This document shows positions 11,442 through 24,269 of a stretch of DNA of 64,000 nt, piece after piece (the first letter of the stretch is position 1; every line of letters begins with the position of its first letter). Origin of the DNA: Trichoplax sp. H2 (taxonomy: Eukaryota; Placozoa; Uniplacotomia; Trichoplacea). The notes under the pieces are model-generated. The model did no database searches. It saw nothing but the letters and a program-made list of their open reading frames with translations, and was not told the DNA's origin. The DNA lies in assembly GCA_003344405.1 (NCBI GenBank), contig NOWV01000064.1, forward strand, positions 124,001 to 188,000, read 5' to 3'. The position numbers and the translations under genes are program-made.

Positions 11442-14400
11442 TTATTCTTCTTCTGGGTTTACAATTTGATGCGATGCGTCATTATCCGTATTTTCATTTT
11501 GCTGTGGAGAGACTGGGCGGCTGCCTCCAGCACGCGTTGTCGCCTGTAAAATCATACCAGGATTCGTAACAGTCGCCAAGATGTCTGCACGTTTATTCTT
11601 CATTTCGAGATTTTTGCCACGAATCGATTCGAGATTTGAGGTTGGCGGTTTAGTTTTTCCTTTATTTATGGCATTTCTTATTGTATTTGCTATCTTGTTA
11701 TTCTTTCTCTTTTCTAGGTCCTTTTTGTATAATAAATCTGCTAATTCATTTAATTTTCGAATTTTTCTCTTATGATCTCTTTTCTTTTCTATCTCCTAAA
11801 AAACAAAATTAGGCATTTTATTGCTTAGATTTGCAAAGATATAAGTTAATCTCTCTTTTGATGCGATAGCTAGAAATAGTTTTCTTACGTCATGCTGCCA
11901 CCTCATTACAACAGCCCGACCGTCGTGACCATCTCCTAATGCTTCAGAATATTTTTCTTGATATTGTAAACGTTGTTTGGGTTTAATTGAGGTTTCAATA
12001 ACCAGTACAGTTTGAGCCCACTATCGTGTATAAAATAAGAATCTACGTTTTATATATACGAATAGATAGTACTGACAGTTGCATAATTGCGTACATTGTC
12101 ACAAAGTGTTCTTTCAGGAATGAGCAAAAAGCGCTATGGTAACAAAAACTATGAGTGTACCTGTCTTTTCCATTCTTTGCGTGTTTCAACCGTTGTTTCA
12201 TACGTTTTTCCCATCATTGCAATTAACATATTGACTAATAGTACATTAGCGATAACGACGTAGAAAACAAATAAAATCTAGGATAGAATTTATAAGGGAT
12301 ATCATTTAAAAAACAAAGATAGTTATTAGTTCTATATGTGATAGAAGCAAGAATAATATACGATAAATAAATAATATTCAAATTTTCGAATAAATGATAT
12401 TGTAAGTATGAACTAGATATGACTTTAGCCGAATTGTTTATACGTGTTTTACTATTACTTCTAAACACATCGTATCAAAATTTATAATTGCAACTGATAT
12501 TTTATGAAAATTAAAGCTAATTAAATTCCATGAGAATCTGTTATTGCTGTTAAAATTTGCATAGCAATTATAGTAGAAAGTATGAAGTAATAATCCATGT
12601 TAAGATTATTTAGAATTGATTACCTTCACAAAGATAGGATGGGGTGCTTTGTCGAATTCAGGCTCTATCTCCTAATACCCGTATTTATAATATGCACAAC
12701 ATTATAATATATTTCACGAGTGTTATAGGCTGTCTCTAAAATTATATTATCAGACTAATTATAATAATGGAACAGAACCTCAAATTCTCCTAAAGATAGT
12801 ATAAACATTCCTTCTATAGCCCGAAGAGGACTATTGAGAAACATTCGACTTCCCCCTGTGCCGGCGAATGAAACAACCATAGCTAAAAAATAAATCGCTG
12901 CATTAATTATACAATTTGATCATATATATATATGTTACGGCCAATGTCGGTAATGATGATATTACCGACATTGGTCGTAACATATATATATCAGTATGAT
13001 AGTATGAGCACTATAAGTTTGTGATCCGAATTATCGATACATAAGTATTTTGAACCGCATCACGAATTAATGAAATCGGACATTACCTTGAGAAAATGCT
13101 ATCAAAAATATCAAATACAATAGCATAAATTTTAATAGATCTCCCTTGATCATTTTTCCGATCATTAGAACGAATGGGCCAACTAGCCTAAATCCTCTGT
13201 TAAAGAAGTTTATTACAAAGTACAGTATAAATAAAATATTTAAATACTATTTTATGTATTTTAAAATTTTATATATTACATTGCTCGAATGTTAATCAAA
13301 GCTATGCTGCAATTAAAAATTATAAGCACAGTGCATGATAGTTTTATTTATTGCTTATCTAAATCAACCCTTACCGACAAAAGAATAGACAATATGGCCA
13401 AGCAAGAATAATAGCCAAAAACCAAGTAACATTCGCATACCGTGTTAGGGCACATATAAATAATCCAGGTATAGAAATAGTTACCAAGGCACACGACAAC
13501 AGGAACAGAAATCTAGTAGGTGCATTGACCTGGATTAAGAATATCGTCAGTAATATGAAATATAACACAGGTACCACAAATATCAGAGATTGGAAATATT
13601 AGAGCTATGCAAGGATAACATTGTCAAACTCCAAATTTTTGTATTTACAGTCTTACCAAACTTTGAAACACAATATGAAATCCTTGACGATTAAAGTCTA
13701 TTATCAAGCTTCCAAGGTATCCTAAACTGCCTCCTGCAGTAAGTAATTCTAATATTAATCTGCCCTATAGACGAAATGCGAGTATACAAATTATGGCTTA
13801 ATAAGTGAAGAATCTCGCTATTATTCTTATTTACTTGGTAAGTATTAGCAAGTGCAACCATACCGAGCAAAATTTTTAGTAATAAATAAATATTATCAAT
13901 TATATAAATATCAATGACAGTTACTGTAGACCAACATAACACAACGTGATTCGATACTTCTACATACTATATCTTTGGAATCGATCACTTTACTTGCTCC
14001 ATTAGCAACTCTTGGGCATAGGAAGTAGTCTTGTCGTGTATCGTTTCTTGCGACACAATGAGATGTTCCAGGATCCGGTTGCTAAATAGGAAGAAATTCA
14101 TATTGTTTTATTACACAATTCGTAAAATTTGATATTACGACTTGTTAGAATAAAGGATTCAAAATGTAATCTTTAATTACTTACAAAAGGTGGCCTCAGA
14201 ATAAAAGCGGCATTAAAAATGATTAGGTACACGATGTAGGTGATTAAATGTTGATAAAATCTTTAAATTTTTAGAGAAATCCTTAGTTATCATCTTTTAT
14301 TTTAAATTTGATGCAAACTATAAAAAATAAACGATTTATATCAATTATGAAATTACTGTACTTCTTTCTTGCAAATAGCGCCCATTTTTGTTCTAGTATT

Positions 14401-17242
14401 TCTACAATAAGACCATCAAGTAGATCTAGATGTCGCGGATTCTACAACGTGAAGTTACAGTAAAAAATAAGGTATTTTATTAGCTTCTTAACAGAAGGCT
14501 ATTTTAGTAAAGTTTAAATTTTCTTCATATCAAGCAAAGAAATACTTTTACGATAGAAATTTGTGTCGACCATTTTAATCTACAGCTTACGGAAATTAGT
14601 TCTTATTGCTAATCAGATTACGTTTTATAGAAAGATATGTTCAGTTTTATTACCGTAGCATGACAAGCTATGATCTACGATGAGATAGTATTCTATGAAT
14701 GTCGAAAAATTATCAAACCTTTAAAATTTAAAACAACTATTTCTGATAGCTATCTACACCATACATTAGATTTAGTTGTTTATTGCATTGTACTGATAAG
14801 TTTTACTATTAGGCACTTACGTCACTCGTTACTACAATATTTAAAACAGATTTACGATCAATAGATCCTTCCAATCCAGATTCCTACAATTAAGAAATTT
14901 GGGATTAAATTACGGTAATTCGTGACAGATTACAAGAAATAGTTATGTTGAAGGATATCAATTTTTAAAAATATCGAAATACCGTGTCTATCGTATCTAA
15001 GCTACTTAGCGGATAGGCTGCACAAGAAACTTCACCAAATGTCCAATACGGCTTGCGCTCAAGTTCTAATATATGTTTTACCATCTATAAACAAATATAT
15101 TAGTAAGCATTTTTTCCGTCATAATATTTCACTAATAATACCGTTTTGTTTCATCTGGGAACGAATAGGACTAAGAGAAATATTACTGTAGGTCATATAT
15201 TTATTGTTGTAAGTTTACCTTCATTTCACCTTAATATTAATAATGTTACTCAATCTGACATTTAAAAATATCACTTAGATAATTTAGTATGACCTCTTTA
15301 TTGCCCATCTTCGCAGCTAGTGTTAAACAATTGTAACCACGATTATTCTTTGCATAAATATCTGCACCGTGCTCTAGTGCGAAGTCAAACATTTCCTGTA
15401 AAGTTTTTTAGTATAGTTAATATCTATTGTACTGTAAACGCACTCAATTGCCAGGACATATTACGCAAGTATAAAATGTTCTTTAAACGAAAAGTTAATA
15501 CATACTGGCAAGTTACGGATTACAGTCAAATGAGCAACAGAATTTCCGTTAGCATCTTTAGCATTAATATAGGCTCCATGCCTTATTAATAGTTTACATA
15601 TATCCATCTCTTCTAAACAAGCGGCAAAGGCTAAGGGGTATTCACCATAATAGGCGAAGCTAAATGATAACGTAAAAAGTTAGTTTTAATGATTTCTAGT
15701 AGTAATGGAATTTTTATAAAATGTATGGCGGGCTAGTATACATATACGTAATAAAGGAATTCATAGTGAGTAATTATTCTTTACCCTTCATAATCGGTCT
15801 CATCATCAGCCACCGTGACATATTCATAATTTGTATTGCTAACTCTTTTCATTTTTTGATCTTCTGGAAAAAAGAATTTACCACAGGCAATTTCATTAAC
15901 AGGAGCATTTAGATCGATTAGAAATTTGGCCAGAAAGAAATCGCGATTAACTATTGCCATATGTAAAGGTCCTTCACCTATCAAACAAAAATTTAAGTTA
16001 AAATTTAATATCATAAAAATGAATCGAATTTTGATAGTTTAAACAAAAAAAGTACCTTACAAGATTATTTTATTCTACGATACTAGCTGAGTAAAATCTG
16101 TCTATTAGAACTTAAATTGATTACGGAAGGCTGTACTTGAATTTACGAAATCAGGTATAGTCAGCATAGGGTTTTTTTGATTCAATATGATTTATAGGGG
16201 AATATTATAATTTAAGTTCACAAATCTACATATGGTATAGTTTACTATTAAAAAGATGAATTTTCAGTTTTCACTCAGGTAATTCTTTACCTTAATTGCT
16301 GAAAATTTTGACAATATTCAATTTATTGTAGAATATTAGGATGCAGGTTGTGCTCAGGGCCGTAATGATCACCTTACCGTAATACTCGTCACCTAGGTAG
16401 ATATCCATGGCCAACTTAGGAAACACTGCAATTATTCGCCGAGCTAGATCCGTATGGAAAGGGTTGTTTAAAAGAAGACAAAGATGTACGATGTTTTCGC
16501 CAACACTTCCTCGCTTAGCAATATCCCAACAAACTAATCGGCACGGATTACCATGTTCATCGTGTTCTACATAAGAATAAATTTAAATTTATCGGAACAG
16601 TTTCATAGCTATTCGCAAGTTTTGTAGTTGCCTTTTATTAAAATTGCGCTAATATCTTTGATATTACTACGTACAGCATAGCTATTCAAGACAGGATCAT
16701 GGATATAACGACAGTACTTAACTGAATTTGATAACTGAAAAATTAATAACTACAAGTATTTCAGTCCTGAATATAAGTCCGAAATATAGCCTTAATCAGG
16801 CTGGTTATTCCGTGAAGACTACATCGTGTGGTAAAATACAGTATTATTAATTTTTGTATTTACCTAATGAGCCTGGATCAATGTCGTGCTGATCCTTAAT
16901 TATTTGAGTCATACTGTAGTATTTCTTATATTGCAACAATTTTCTTTTAGTTTTTCGAACACCACCAAGGCGATAATTTTCACGTTCTTCAACGAGAGTT
17001 GATACAGGCACCAGTTTTCCATGACCATCATTGTACAGAAAAGGTTTTATAGTGTTGCGAAGGAATTGATTAAAATTACTTTGTGTTAACGGATCATCAC
17101 TTTGATAAATTAATCTAAATTGATCGATTATTTTGCCACCACCATGTAGATCAGCCAATTCATACAGCGTTGATCCCCCAGTAGCTTGAGTTTTATCTCC
17201 ACTGCTAGCAGATAAATGACTTGCAGATGCTCTGTTTCCCAT
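11442..17242 (-). CDS. TRPV-family cation channel (Nanchung/vanilloid type)
   Basis: Seventeen exons on the minus strand: 17242..16864, 16566..16378, 15977..15785, 15659..15506, 15395..15294, 15084..14983, 14441..14362, 14260..14185, 14081..13968, 13764..13657, 13529..13375, 13196..13087, 12882..12779, 12671..12624, 12277..12161, 12020..11889, 11795..11442; 838 residues. Ankyrin-repeat TRPV landmarks include [15 protein letters not shown] (about 256-270), [15 protein letters not shown] and HLDLLDG. S1 starts near 402; [11 protein letters not shown] opens the S3-S4 region; [10 protein letters not shown] leads into S5 with FLIAFSQ. The pore has a LGEFE filter-like motif (about 618-622). S6 is [13 protein letters not shown] (about 648-660), followed by a TRP-helix [13 protein letters not shown]. 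The C-terminus is basic and coiled, then acidic. TRPVs are calcium-permeable sensory channels of the plasma or ciliary membrane. The exon 5 (GTCATA) and exon 13 (GTTCTG) donors are weak, so those edges are less certain. Confidence 0.9.
12922..12991. repeat. Long near-perfect foldback in a TRPV intron
   Basis: Two arms of about 32 nt flank the loop GATGAT (12955-12960). The core ACCGACATTGG is mirrored, with AT-repeat outer ends and one mismatch that would be a G:U pair in RNA. It sits in the intron between the S5 and pore exons. It could be a tiny foldback transposon remnant or an RNA hairpin; no gene is seen in it. Confidence 0.85.
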
Positions 17243-18478
17243 CTGGTGGATTGTTATAATTGCAATTAATGGAATTTAAATTTATAGTTGGTTACAGTTG
17301 ACGATATTCTCTAGCTTATGATATTTAGACGACTTTGATAAAAATATTGTCCTGAAATCCGACGCTAATCAGAAGATACGTGATCGTTAAACATGTGTTA
17401 CAGAAAGTTATGAGTACACATGTATTACATGTGTAATACGTATATCAAGTTCTCTCTTGCTAACGTAAGGATTCCTAATGAACGTAATACAGGTTAACTA
17501 CTTTTGGAAGATTGACTATGATTAACGAGCGCGGTAATACAGTATATAAATGGCGAACTGCAGTTCAATCAGTATTCTTACAGGTATGTTGTTTACTGAC
17601 GAATATCAAAACCAACTTCAACCTGTTTAAATTATGTATACTGTACTGTATATATACATTTACACCCGGTTGGATCACCATAACTCTAAATTATAAAGTG
17701 CATACTTGTTCCCTACCTACGTATGTAAAAGTTATCACTCGCGTATAGAAATGTTATTGTATACGGGTAACACTATATACAGCCATACGTAGAGGATATT
17801 ATATTATATGTACATAATGCGAAGATTATTCAGTATTCTAACAAGCAGCAACAATAGATTGAAGTATAATATTGTACTACATAACTGTATGTATTCATCC
17901 CGAATGTAACAGTAAATAATGCTACCGTAGTTCCGTTATGGTACGGTAGATCTATTTATTGTGGAATGCAACGCCAGTAGGGCATAGTTAAAATGCTTTT
18001 TTCGTTACTAAACATGATTGCTAATACTTATTCTAACACCACGGTCGTGCAGATAATTCTGAACCTCTAAATAATGATTCGGTTGCTATGACAATATTAT
18101 GACGTATGCGGCAGATTTGATTTATTCTTGTTTCTAGCAAATACGCCCATTTAAACTTCAACAACGGGAATATGATCGAAATAAATCACTATTATCGTAT
18201 GAAATGTTATAATTTAACATTATAGCCACTCTACAGAATTATGATATGCGTATACAGTGATAGCGAGTGACATCTGGAATACTGCACCTGTTGAGCGAAA
18301 TCGTGAACAAAATTATACCTAACTGAGGCACAATAAATTCCATATTGAATAATTCCTGCCATCATCGTGAATTCGAAGTTATTATACATCATAATTATAT
18401 AAGAGATCACAATATTTGCCTACGTATACATCATTCCTCTTACAGTTCTACTCACTATCAGTACACTGACTGAGTAGT
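17243..18478. other. Upstream region of the TRPV gene, no gene seen
   Basis: About 1.2 kb of AT-rich DNA rich in GTATAC and TACAGTA words. No frame with motif or splice support was found. The TRPV promoter and any 5' non-coding exon would be here. Confidence 0.45.
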
Positions 18479-18640
18479 CTATCGATTGATGAAAGAAAGA
18501 TTTTTGCGTAGTGCTATGTAGGTTTTTGCTTTAGTAGCCATATAATTGCATACAGTTATAAGTAATCCTAGCCATTCAGTATGCGGTATACGCCCATAGA
18601 TCAATTCCAGCATTTGGGTGTTCATAGCTACCAAGAATAT
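18479..18640 (-). pseudogene. Isolated coding-like segment, possible exon relic
   Basis: A minus-strand frame following an acceptor-like TTGGTAG reads AMNTQMLELIYGRIPHTEWL, then a hydrophobic GLLITVCNYMA and a basic tail, ending at TAG. It looks like one membrane-spanning segment of a protein. No upstream or downstream exon in phase could be attached. It may belong with the relic at 19228-19644. Chance is a real alternative. Confidence 0.2.
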
Positions 18641-19227
18641 CTTTATGCAAATTTTAATAAACCCTTTATTAATAAGCTGCATTTACTTACTTCAGCCTTT
18701 ATGATAAATCAAATAAGGGAAATGTATACTCACGACGTTTTACTCGTTGCCAAATAACAATCATGCTGCAAATACAGATAACGTAGGTACAATGATATAA
18801 TAAGTAACATATACGTATATGAAGGCAATGATAATCTTGTAGCAAACATACGAGCGCATACCTGTAAGTATAAGAGAGAGGTAAACACGGATGATCTATT
18901 TCTTCTAGGATAAAGTTAATAGATACTCTTCGGATCGAGCAATACCAGCCTACTCTGATTCTGTTGATTTACGACTATACATGTCTTTCTTTCGTTCTTA
19001 ATATCTAAACAAACTATTCGATATTCTCTAAATATCCTTAGTATCCTTCATTGTAGTATAGCTACCATACAGGTGAAATCCTCTAGGTAACAACAATCTT
19101 ATTGCAGGTATCTTTCCGCAGGTTTTGAAATTCAATGACTTCACTTTAACTCTGTATAAGGTATCGTACTTTGATATCATCTTAAAATATGCAACAAATT
19201 GACTAGACTTGGACAAGTTTTATCTAA

Positions 19228-19644
19228 TCAATACAGCATCACTACAATTTTACTTATTTCACTCGTTGATAGTTCCCAAAAGATTTTCTCCATGATATGT
19301 TGTGACTGGAATAATTTGCATGAGATAAATGCAGCGCAAACCTTTGCTACAATATCAACGACAAGGATTGCGAATTTGCTTGCTGCAACTAAATCAACTT
19401 TTTGTATACCATTTGCATCATCAAAACAGACCAGAATTCAGCGTGCCACATTTTTAAAGTATACTCAAGTTAGCTGTCCTATTAAGATGAAAGCAATCCC
19501 TGCAATCACTAATCGACATGATCGACTGAGATCGGCCAGCCCATATATGATATGGTAGCAGACGTCCGTTGAGTTCGGCCATTCATTTTTGCGTTGTTGA
19601 TTTCTATCTATACTCAGTATATAGTTGGCCCAAATTGACCCATC
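19228..19644 (-). pseudogene. Decayed membrane-protein reading frame with two internal TGA codons
   Basis: On the minus strand one frame runs about 138 codons between a TAA (19647-19645) and a TGA (19230-19228), interrupted only by two in-frame TGA codons at 19467-19465 and 19440-19438. The residues look like a real multipass protein: RLVIAGIAFILIGQLT before the first TGA, then VDLVAASKFAILVVDIVAK and CAAFISCKLFQSQ after the second. Base composition is less AT-rich than the flanks. I do not recognise the family. A pseudogene with CGA or TGG mutated to TGA is the simplest reading; a real gene with unmodelled introns, or TGA recoding, is less likely. The opposite strand carries a 119-codon open frame that I regard as its shadow. 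Confidence 0.35.
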
Positions 19645-20762
19645 TTATATCCGTCCTTCCGAAATCTGACCCACCACTACGACCTCGAGCGAGAGTATGA
19701 AAGATCAAGATTTGATACTCAGGTGAGTGTCAATGTTATATAGAACTCTATGCAACACATGTTGATTATTGAGTTTCATACCGGCGGTAACCACCCTTAG
19801 TAAGTACTGATACGGCACTGAAAGTAATAGGAGTATTACCCATGTTAGTGAGTAACAAGACGCTACCACAAGAACTTAAAATTTTAATTTTATAATTAGC
19901 TAATTTTAATGTAAATAAATCCCCAGCATGAACCCATAATAATATAGGAAAAAAGAATCTCCCCAGCACGTTTTATTGCTACTAATTTGGGAACACGAGT
20001 CCGGACTTCCCTTTACTCGCAACCCGCCAGGTGTTCGATATCTTGGCTATTGAATACAGAAAAGTAACTGCAAGACTTGTAGGTTACAGCATGTGGTAGT
20101 GAGGATTTATATGCTACCAATCAATGATTGAATTTGCACAAAGGCTGCCTCGATTTGGTGCAAAATGGGTCAAACTTTTCTGGCAAATTCGTGGAAGGAT
20201 TACTATGCACTTTCTAAAATTGACCGAATAAAGAAAATTTTGAAAAAGTAATCTATTGAAACTGGATACAAAACCCTGGTAACACTTGATAATACCGTCG
20301 TGCCGAGCTGAAACTATATTACGCGTACTGCTTTTGATCTAGAAGAGGAACGTGTATTCAATTGAAAATTAAGTGCAGAGTATTACAAAATTACTTTTAT
20401 ATTTTGCAGTTGCACGCTGTATAATATTGTCAGTATTGTATATACAGTTCAAGTAACATTAGCTTAACTCGCTACATGTACTCAACGGTAATAATTTTTT
20501 CTTAATTCAGATAATTCATAAGTTAATTTATCGTTACTATAGTGTGCAGAACGACGTTAAAAGTCAGTCGTAATTTTGTTCCAGTCCTTTATACAGTAAT
20601 CTTCTAACCTAACCTGACTGATACAGACACAGTTCAGTACTGGATTACTTGTAAGCTGTAGCTGCTAATTTAGCAGTCATTTGGCTACAAAGACAACGGT
20701 CAATAATTAATTCATCAATAATTATTATTATTTACCCCTACCAACTGTTTGACGATCTTACG

Positions 20763-23700
20763 ATGAGTGGTAATCATCATAACTCTACTGCAGTTCGATT
20801 GGCTTATGGATCTATTGCTTTCTTCTTAACTGCTCTTCATAACATATTTATTATATACTATGTGGACCTGTTCATCACTGTATATAAAATCGATCAAGTA
20901 TCCTTTTGGATAGGGGAGGTACGTTAACTGAGTAAGAATAAATGATCTCAATCCTTCATATTATAAATTGACAAATGAAGACTGGTAATGGTTTTAAATA
21001 TACGATGAATTTAAAATTGAGTTGCTATCTTTCATTGTATACGAGTATCAATGCTTGACGTGTTTACTTAGAACATTAACAGTACCTTAGCTATTAAAGT
21101 CGATCTAATAGCTACTCCTTTTTATGGCGTCGGTGTTTTAGAAGTGATACTGTATAGTCTGAGTAGCCAAATCAATGTTGATAGTCAAGACGCCTACATG
21201 AGAGAATTCTGAGCTAAGCTATCAACGATGATCCTTACCGGTTCTAGACTGCCTAGTATAGAAATAATCGCTAGAGTTGATTTAGAAAAGCTATAGTACA
21301 GTATATTACTGTAATATGATGCAGGTTGCAAGTTGTAACCCTCTTAGTGATGTGATAATATCACTCTATAGTAGAGCTCTTTTATACTTGGCGTCAAAAT
21401 ATAGTTCATATACTGCCACATTCGAATATAAGATTCACTTAAATGTGGATCCGTTGACTTTCCTTACAATATTGCCTCTAAATTATGTTCCTTTCTAAGA
21501 AATATATTTAAAATTTTGCTACTGGTAATAACTAGTGATGTTCTATTCTATGTATTCGTATGAAGACGATATTCTTAATATGGAATTCACTCAATGATCC
21601 CCTATTTGGATGGATAAGCGATAGAAAATCCTTATCGAGTTCTAGGTATGAAATATTAGTAAATAAATTTGTTGATGTTCTGCAGTGTACAGTATACTGC
21701 ATTAGAACGTCTTAATGCACCTCATTCCAATCTAATTCTAGTTTCAAATGAGTGCTATTTGATTTATGATATTTAAGGTTAAGCATTGATTTCACTACTA
21801 ATATTGATACTCTGGTCTACTGTAACTTGGATATTCTATTATTATTGAAAAAAGTAATAATATATCGTCAAAGTTTAGGGATAAAATTTCGCTGAAAAAT
21901 ATATAAGTATAATTATACCGCAATTACTCACTTCTGATTCGTGAGTCTTGCAAGTCTCGATTAGTTAGTATATGACGGTGCTTTAACACCATAGTAGCAT
22001 CGTCTTAAACTTCAAGAAGATACCTTATATATCGGCTTAGTGATTAATTACGTGTTCGTAGGTCCGCTTGTCAAAGTAATGGAGCCAATGAAGGTGCATC
22101 CCCTGAGATTGTACTCAAAAGAGTTAGGTAAAATATCTACACTTGTAATATTTGATAATTTCTTTCGTATAATATTACACAGCTAAATCTACTAAAAGCT
22201 GCAGCTAAGCGGTAATTTAATCTAGAATAAGAAAATATGTATAATGATTATATTTAGCCATTATTATAACTGAGTAAACTACCGATGCGTAAAAAGTGCT
22301 ACCTCTAACAATTTCTTCTTGAACTGTTTTAATATTGTAAAGAACCATTCGAATATATGGACCCTTGTTTGCAATATCATTTATGTCATTATGGATTCGT
22401 TGGGCTTGGCCTGGACTACAGTTTATATTGTGTCTCTGTCTGTATGATGGATTTTTAACGATCATAGATCTTAATTTTAACGCATTACTAGCAGATTTGG
22501 CTGTGTCTGTTAGTGGAAGATCGTACTTGAACAGTTACTGTTCTGTCTTTAGTGGTCTTGGCACTACTACAGTTTTTCTCTCTTATGCAGTATGGAATCG
22601 AACCGATTTAGTCAAATTCCAGATCTTTTGCGGCGTCCTTACAATAGTCTCTGCGTTCGGATTTTTCATCAGTGCAACGATTCTAAGTTCCGAATATCGT
22701 AAAATGAATAAATTAAATATCCAAAGTGTCGAACCTCCTACCACGTTAGTATTTTATTATTCAGTAATGTAGGTGTAAACTAGACCGGCAGTAAAGTATA
22801 AAACGTATTCTAAAGTATAAGCTAAGTTGTAACTATCAGTTTACGGAGAACAGTTCAAACCGTTAATTCAACGCGATTATCTTCCTAACTATGCAATAAA
22901 TAATTCTAAAGTTTATTCCAGTAATAATAAAAATGTTGATATTCCTTTCTTCGCATCGGTTTACTAAATTTGATAATAATGAGTGGTTTCCATCTATTAA
23001 ACATATACTTATTACATTTTATAGCAGAGCCATGGGAGAAGGAATAAGTAGAGACACAAGTCGTAGTCAAAATGTTGGTGTACGACTGTTTTTATCCCAA
23101 GTACTTATTAACAAGAATTTTTTAAGCTTTTCGGTGATGAATTTATTGCAGGTAATGTACTGTATTGCTGCGTACAGCATCCATATTTATACATTGATTT
23201 AAGGTTTTTCAACTCTATATGACGCATAATAGTTTTTTATAAATTGACTTTTACGAAGTGTCGTAGTTCCATACTATAGCATTTGCAGCTCTCTGAGTGT
23301 AATTCCTTATCTGTATATTTTTACAGGTTTTTCATTGTCACTTCAACAGCAATTTTTTCCCACTTTTCCTTCATTATCTTCTCGGGGATTATGTATCCCC
23401 AATCACTGCGTCTATTTTGTTAGGGGTATCATTCGTGGTTCCGCATTTTAGTAATATCTACTTGTTATCGTTATGTCGTCGATATGGAGTATACAATATT
23501 GTCCAGTCGTTGTTCTACACGAAATTAATAATAGGCTTGATTATGCTTACTTTTGGATCACACTGGCCTCGATTGTTATGCCTTTTTATTGTCAGGTACA
23601 TATATCGATATCTTATTACGAATTTACAGATCTTGTACTTGAACTAATTTATCAAATAGTATGTGATTATATTGAAAAGAATATAATTTGGAATTAGGAA

Positions 23701-24269
23701 GCCTCACATATTTGTTAGTAATCGATGTTATACAGAACGATGGTTGTGACACATATATGTATAATCTCTCTAGTAATAGGATCTTCACGGAAGGGATCTG
23801 CAAATTATTAAACCTAGCTATTAGTGACCTTATTGACGAGGATTATGTACAGTTTAATCGCAAGGAACCGATATCAGCGCTAATGTTTGGGGTAGCTGCT
23901 TTTATCTCAAAGCCTGGTCAAACGATTGCTCCTTTGGTAGGGTCTTGGATGATTGAGAGTGTTACCGGCAAATCGCTTTTTAAAACAGATTTCGGCGAAA
24001 TTAAAATTTCAAACGATAATGAAATGAAGATCGTAGACTTTCGTCAAGGCTGTTTTAATGTTTTGGTTGGTATATCCATCGGATGTGCTATTGCACAAAT
24101 TGTTACATGGTCCTTTTATGAACTTCGTGATCAAAAATTAAAGGATGTAAAGCAGGCGCGCAGAAAGATCGAACTTGGAGAGGAACAACAGAAGATTTAC
24201 CCAGCTGCATACTCTACGGTGGACGAAACCAGGCAGCAGATGTATAATTATGATATCAAAAATGTGTAA
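20763..24269 (+). CDS. MFSD13A: MFSD13A / TMEM180, major-facilitator-like transporter
   Basis: Seven exons: 20763..20918, 21566..21645, 22062..22127, 22343..22744, 23025..23151, 23327..23595, 23774..24269; 531 residues versus 517 in human. Strongly family-specific stretches are [16 protein letters not shown] (about 58-73), [33 protein letters not shown], the [15 protein letters not shown] exon, [12 protein letters not shown], and [12 protein letters not shown] followed by DLIDEDYV and KPGQTIAPL. The family is a multi-pass, glycoside-pentoside-cation-symporter-like MFS group whose substrate is not established. The exon 4 end uses donor GTTAGT at 22745; it is the only one I found that keeps phase with exon 5, and it lies in a poorly conserved linker. 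Other junctions are clear. Confidence 0.93.

Noticed and set aside
13691-13942. 83-codon hydrophobic minus-strand frame in the TRPV gene
   Set aside because: It overlaps exon 10 in a different frame; the frame reading [20 protein letters not shown] joins in phase with neighbours and matches TRPV S2.
19199-19558. 119-codon open frame on the plus strand
   Set aside because: The start is TTG, the composition is poor, and it exactly opposes the protein-like minus-strand frame, so I regard it as that frame's shadow.
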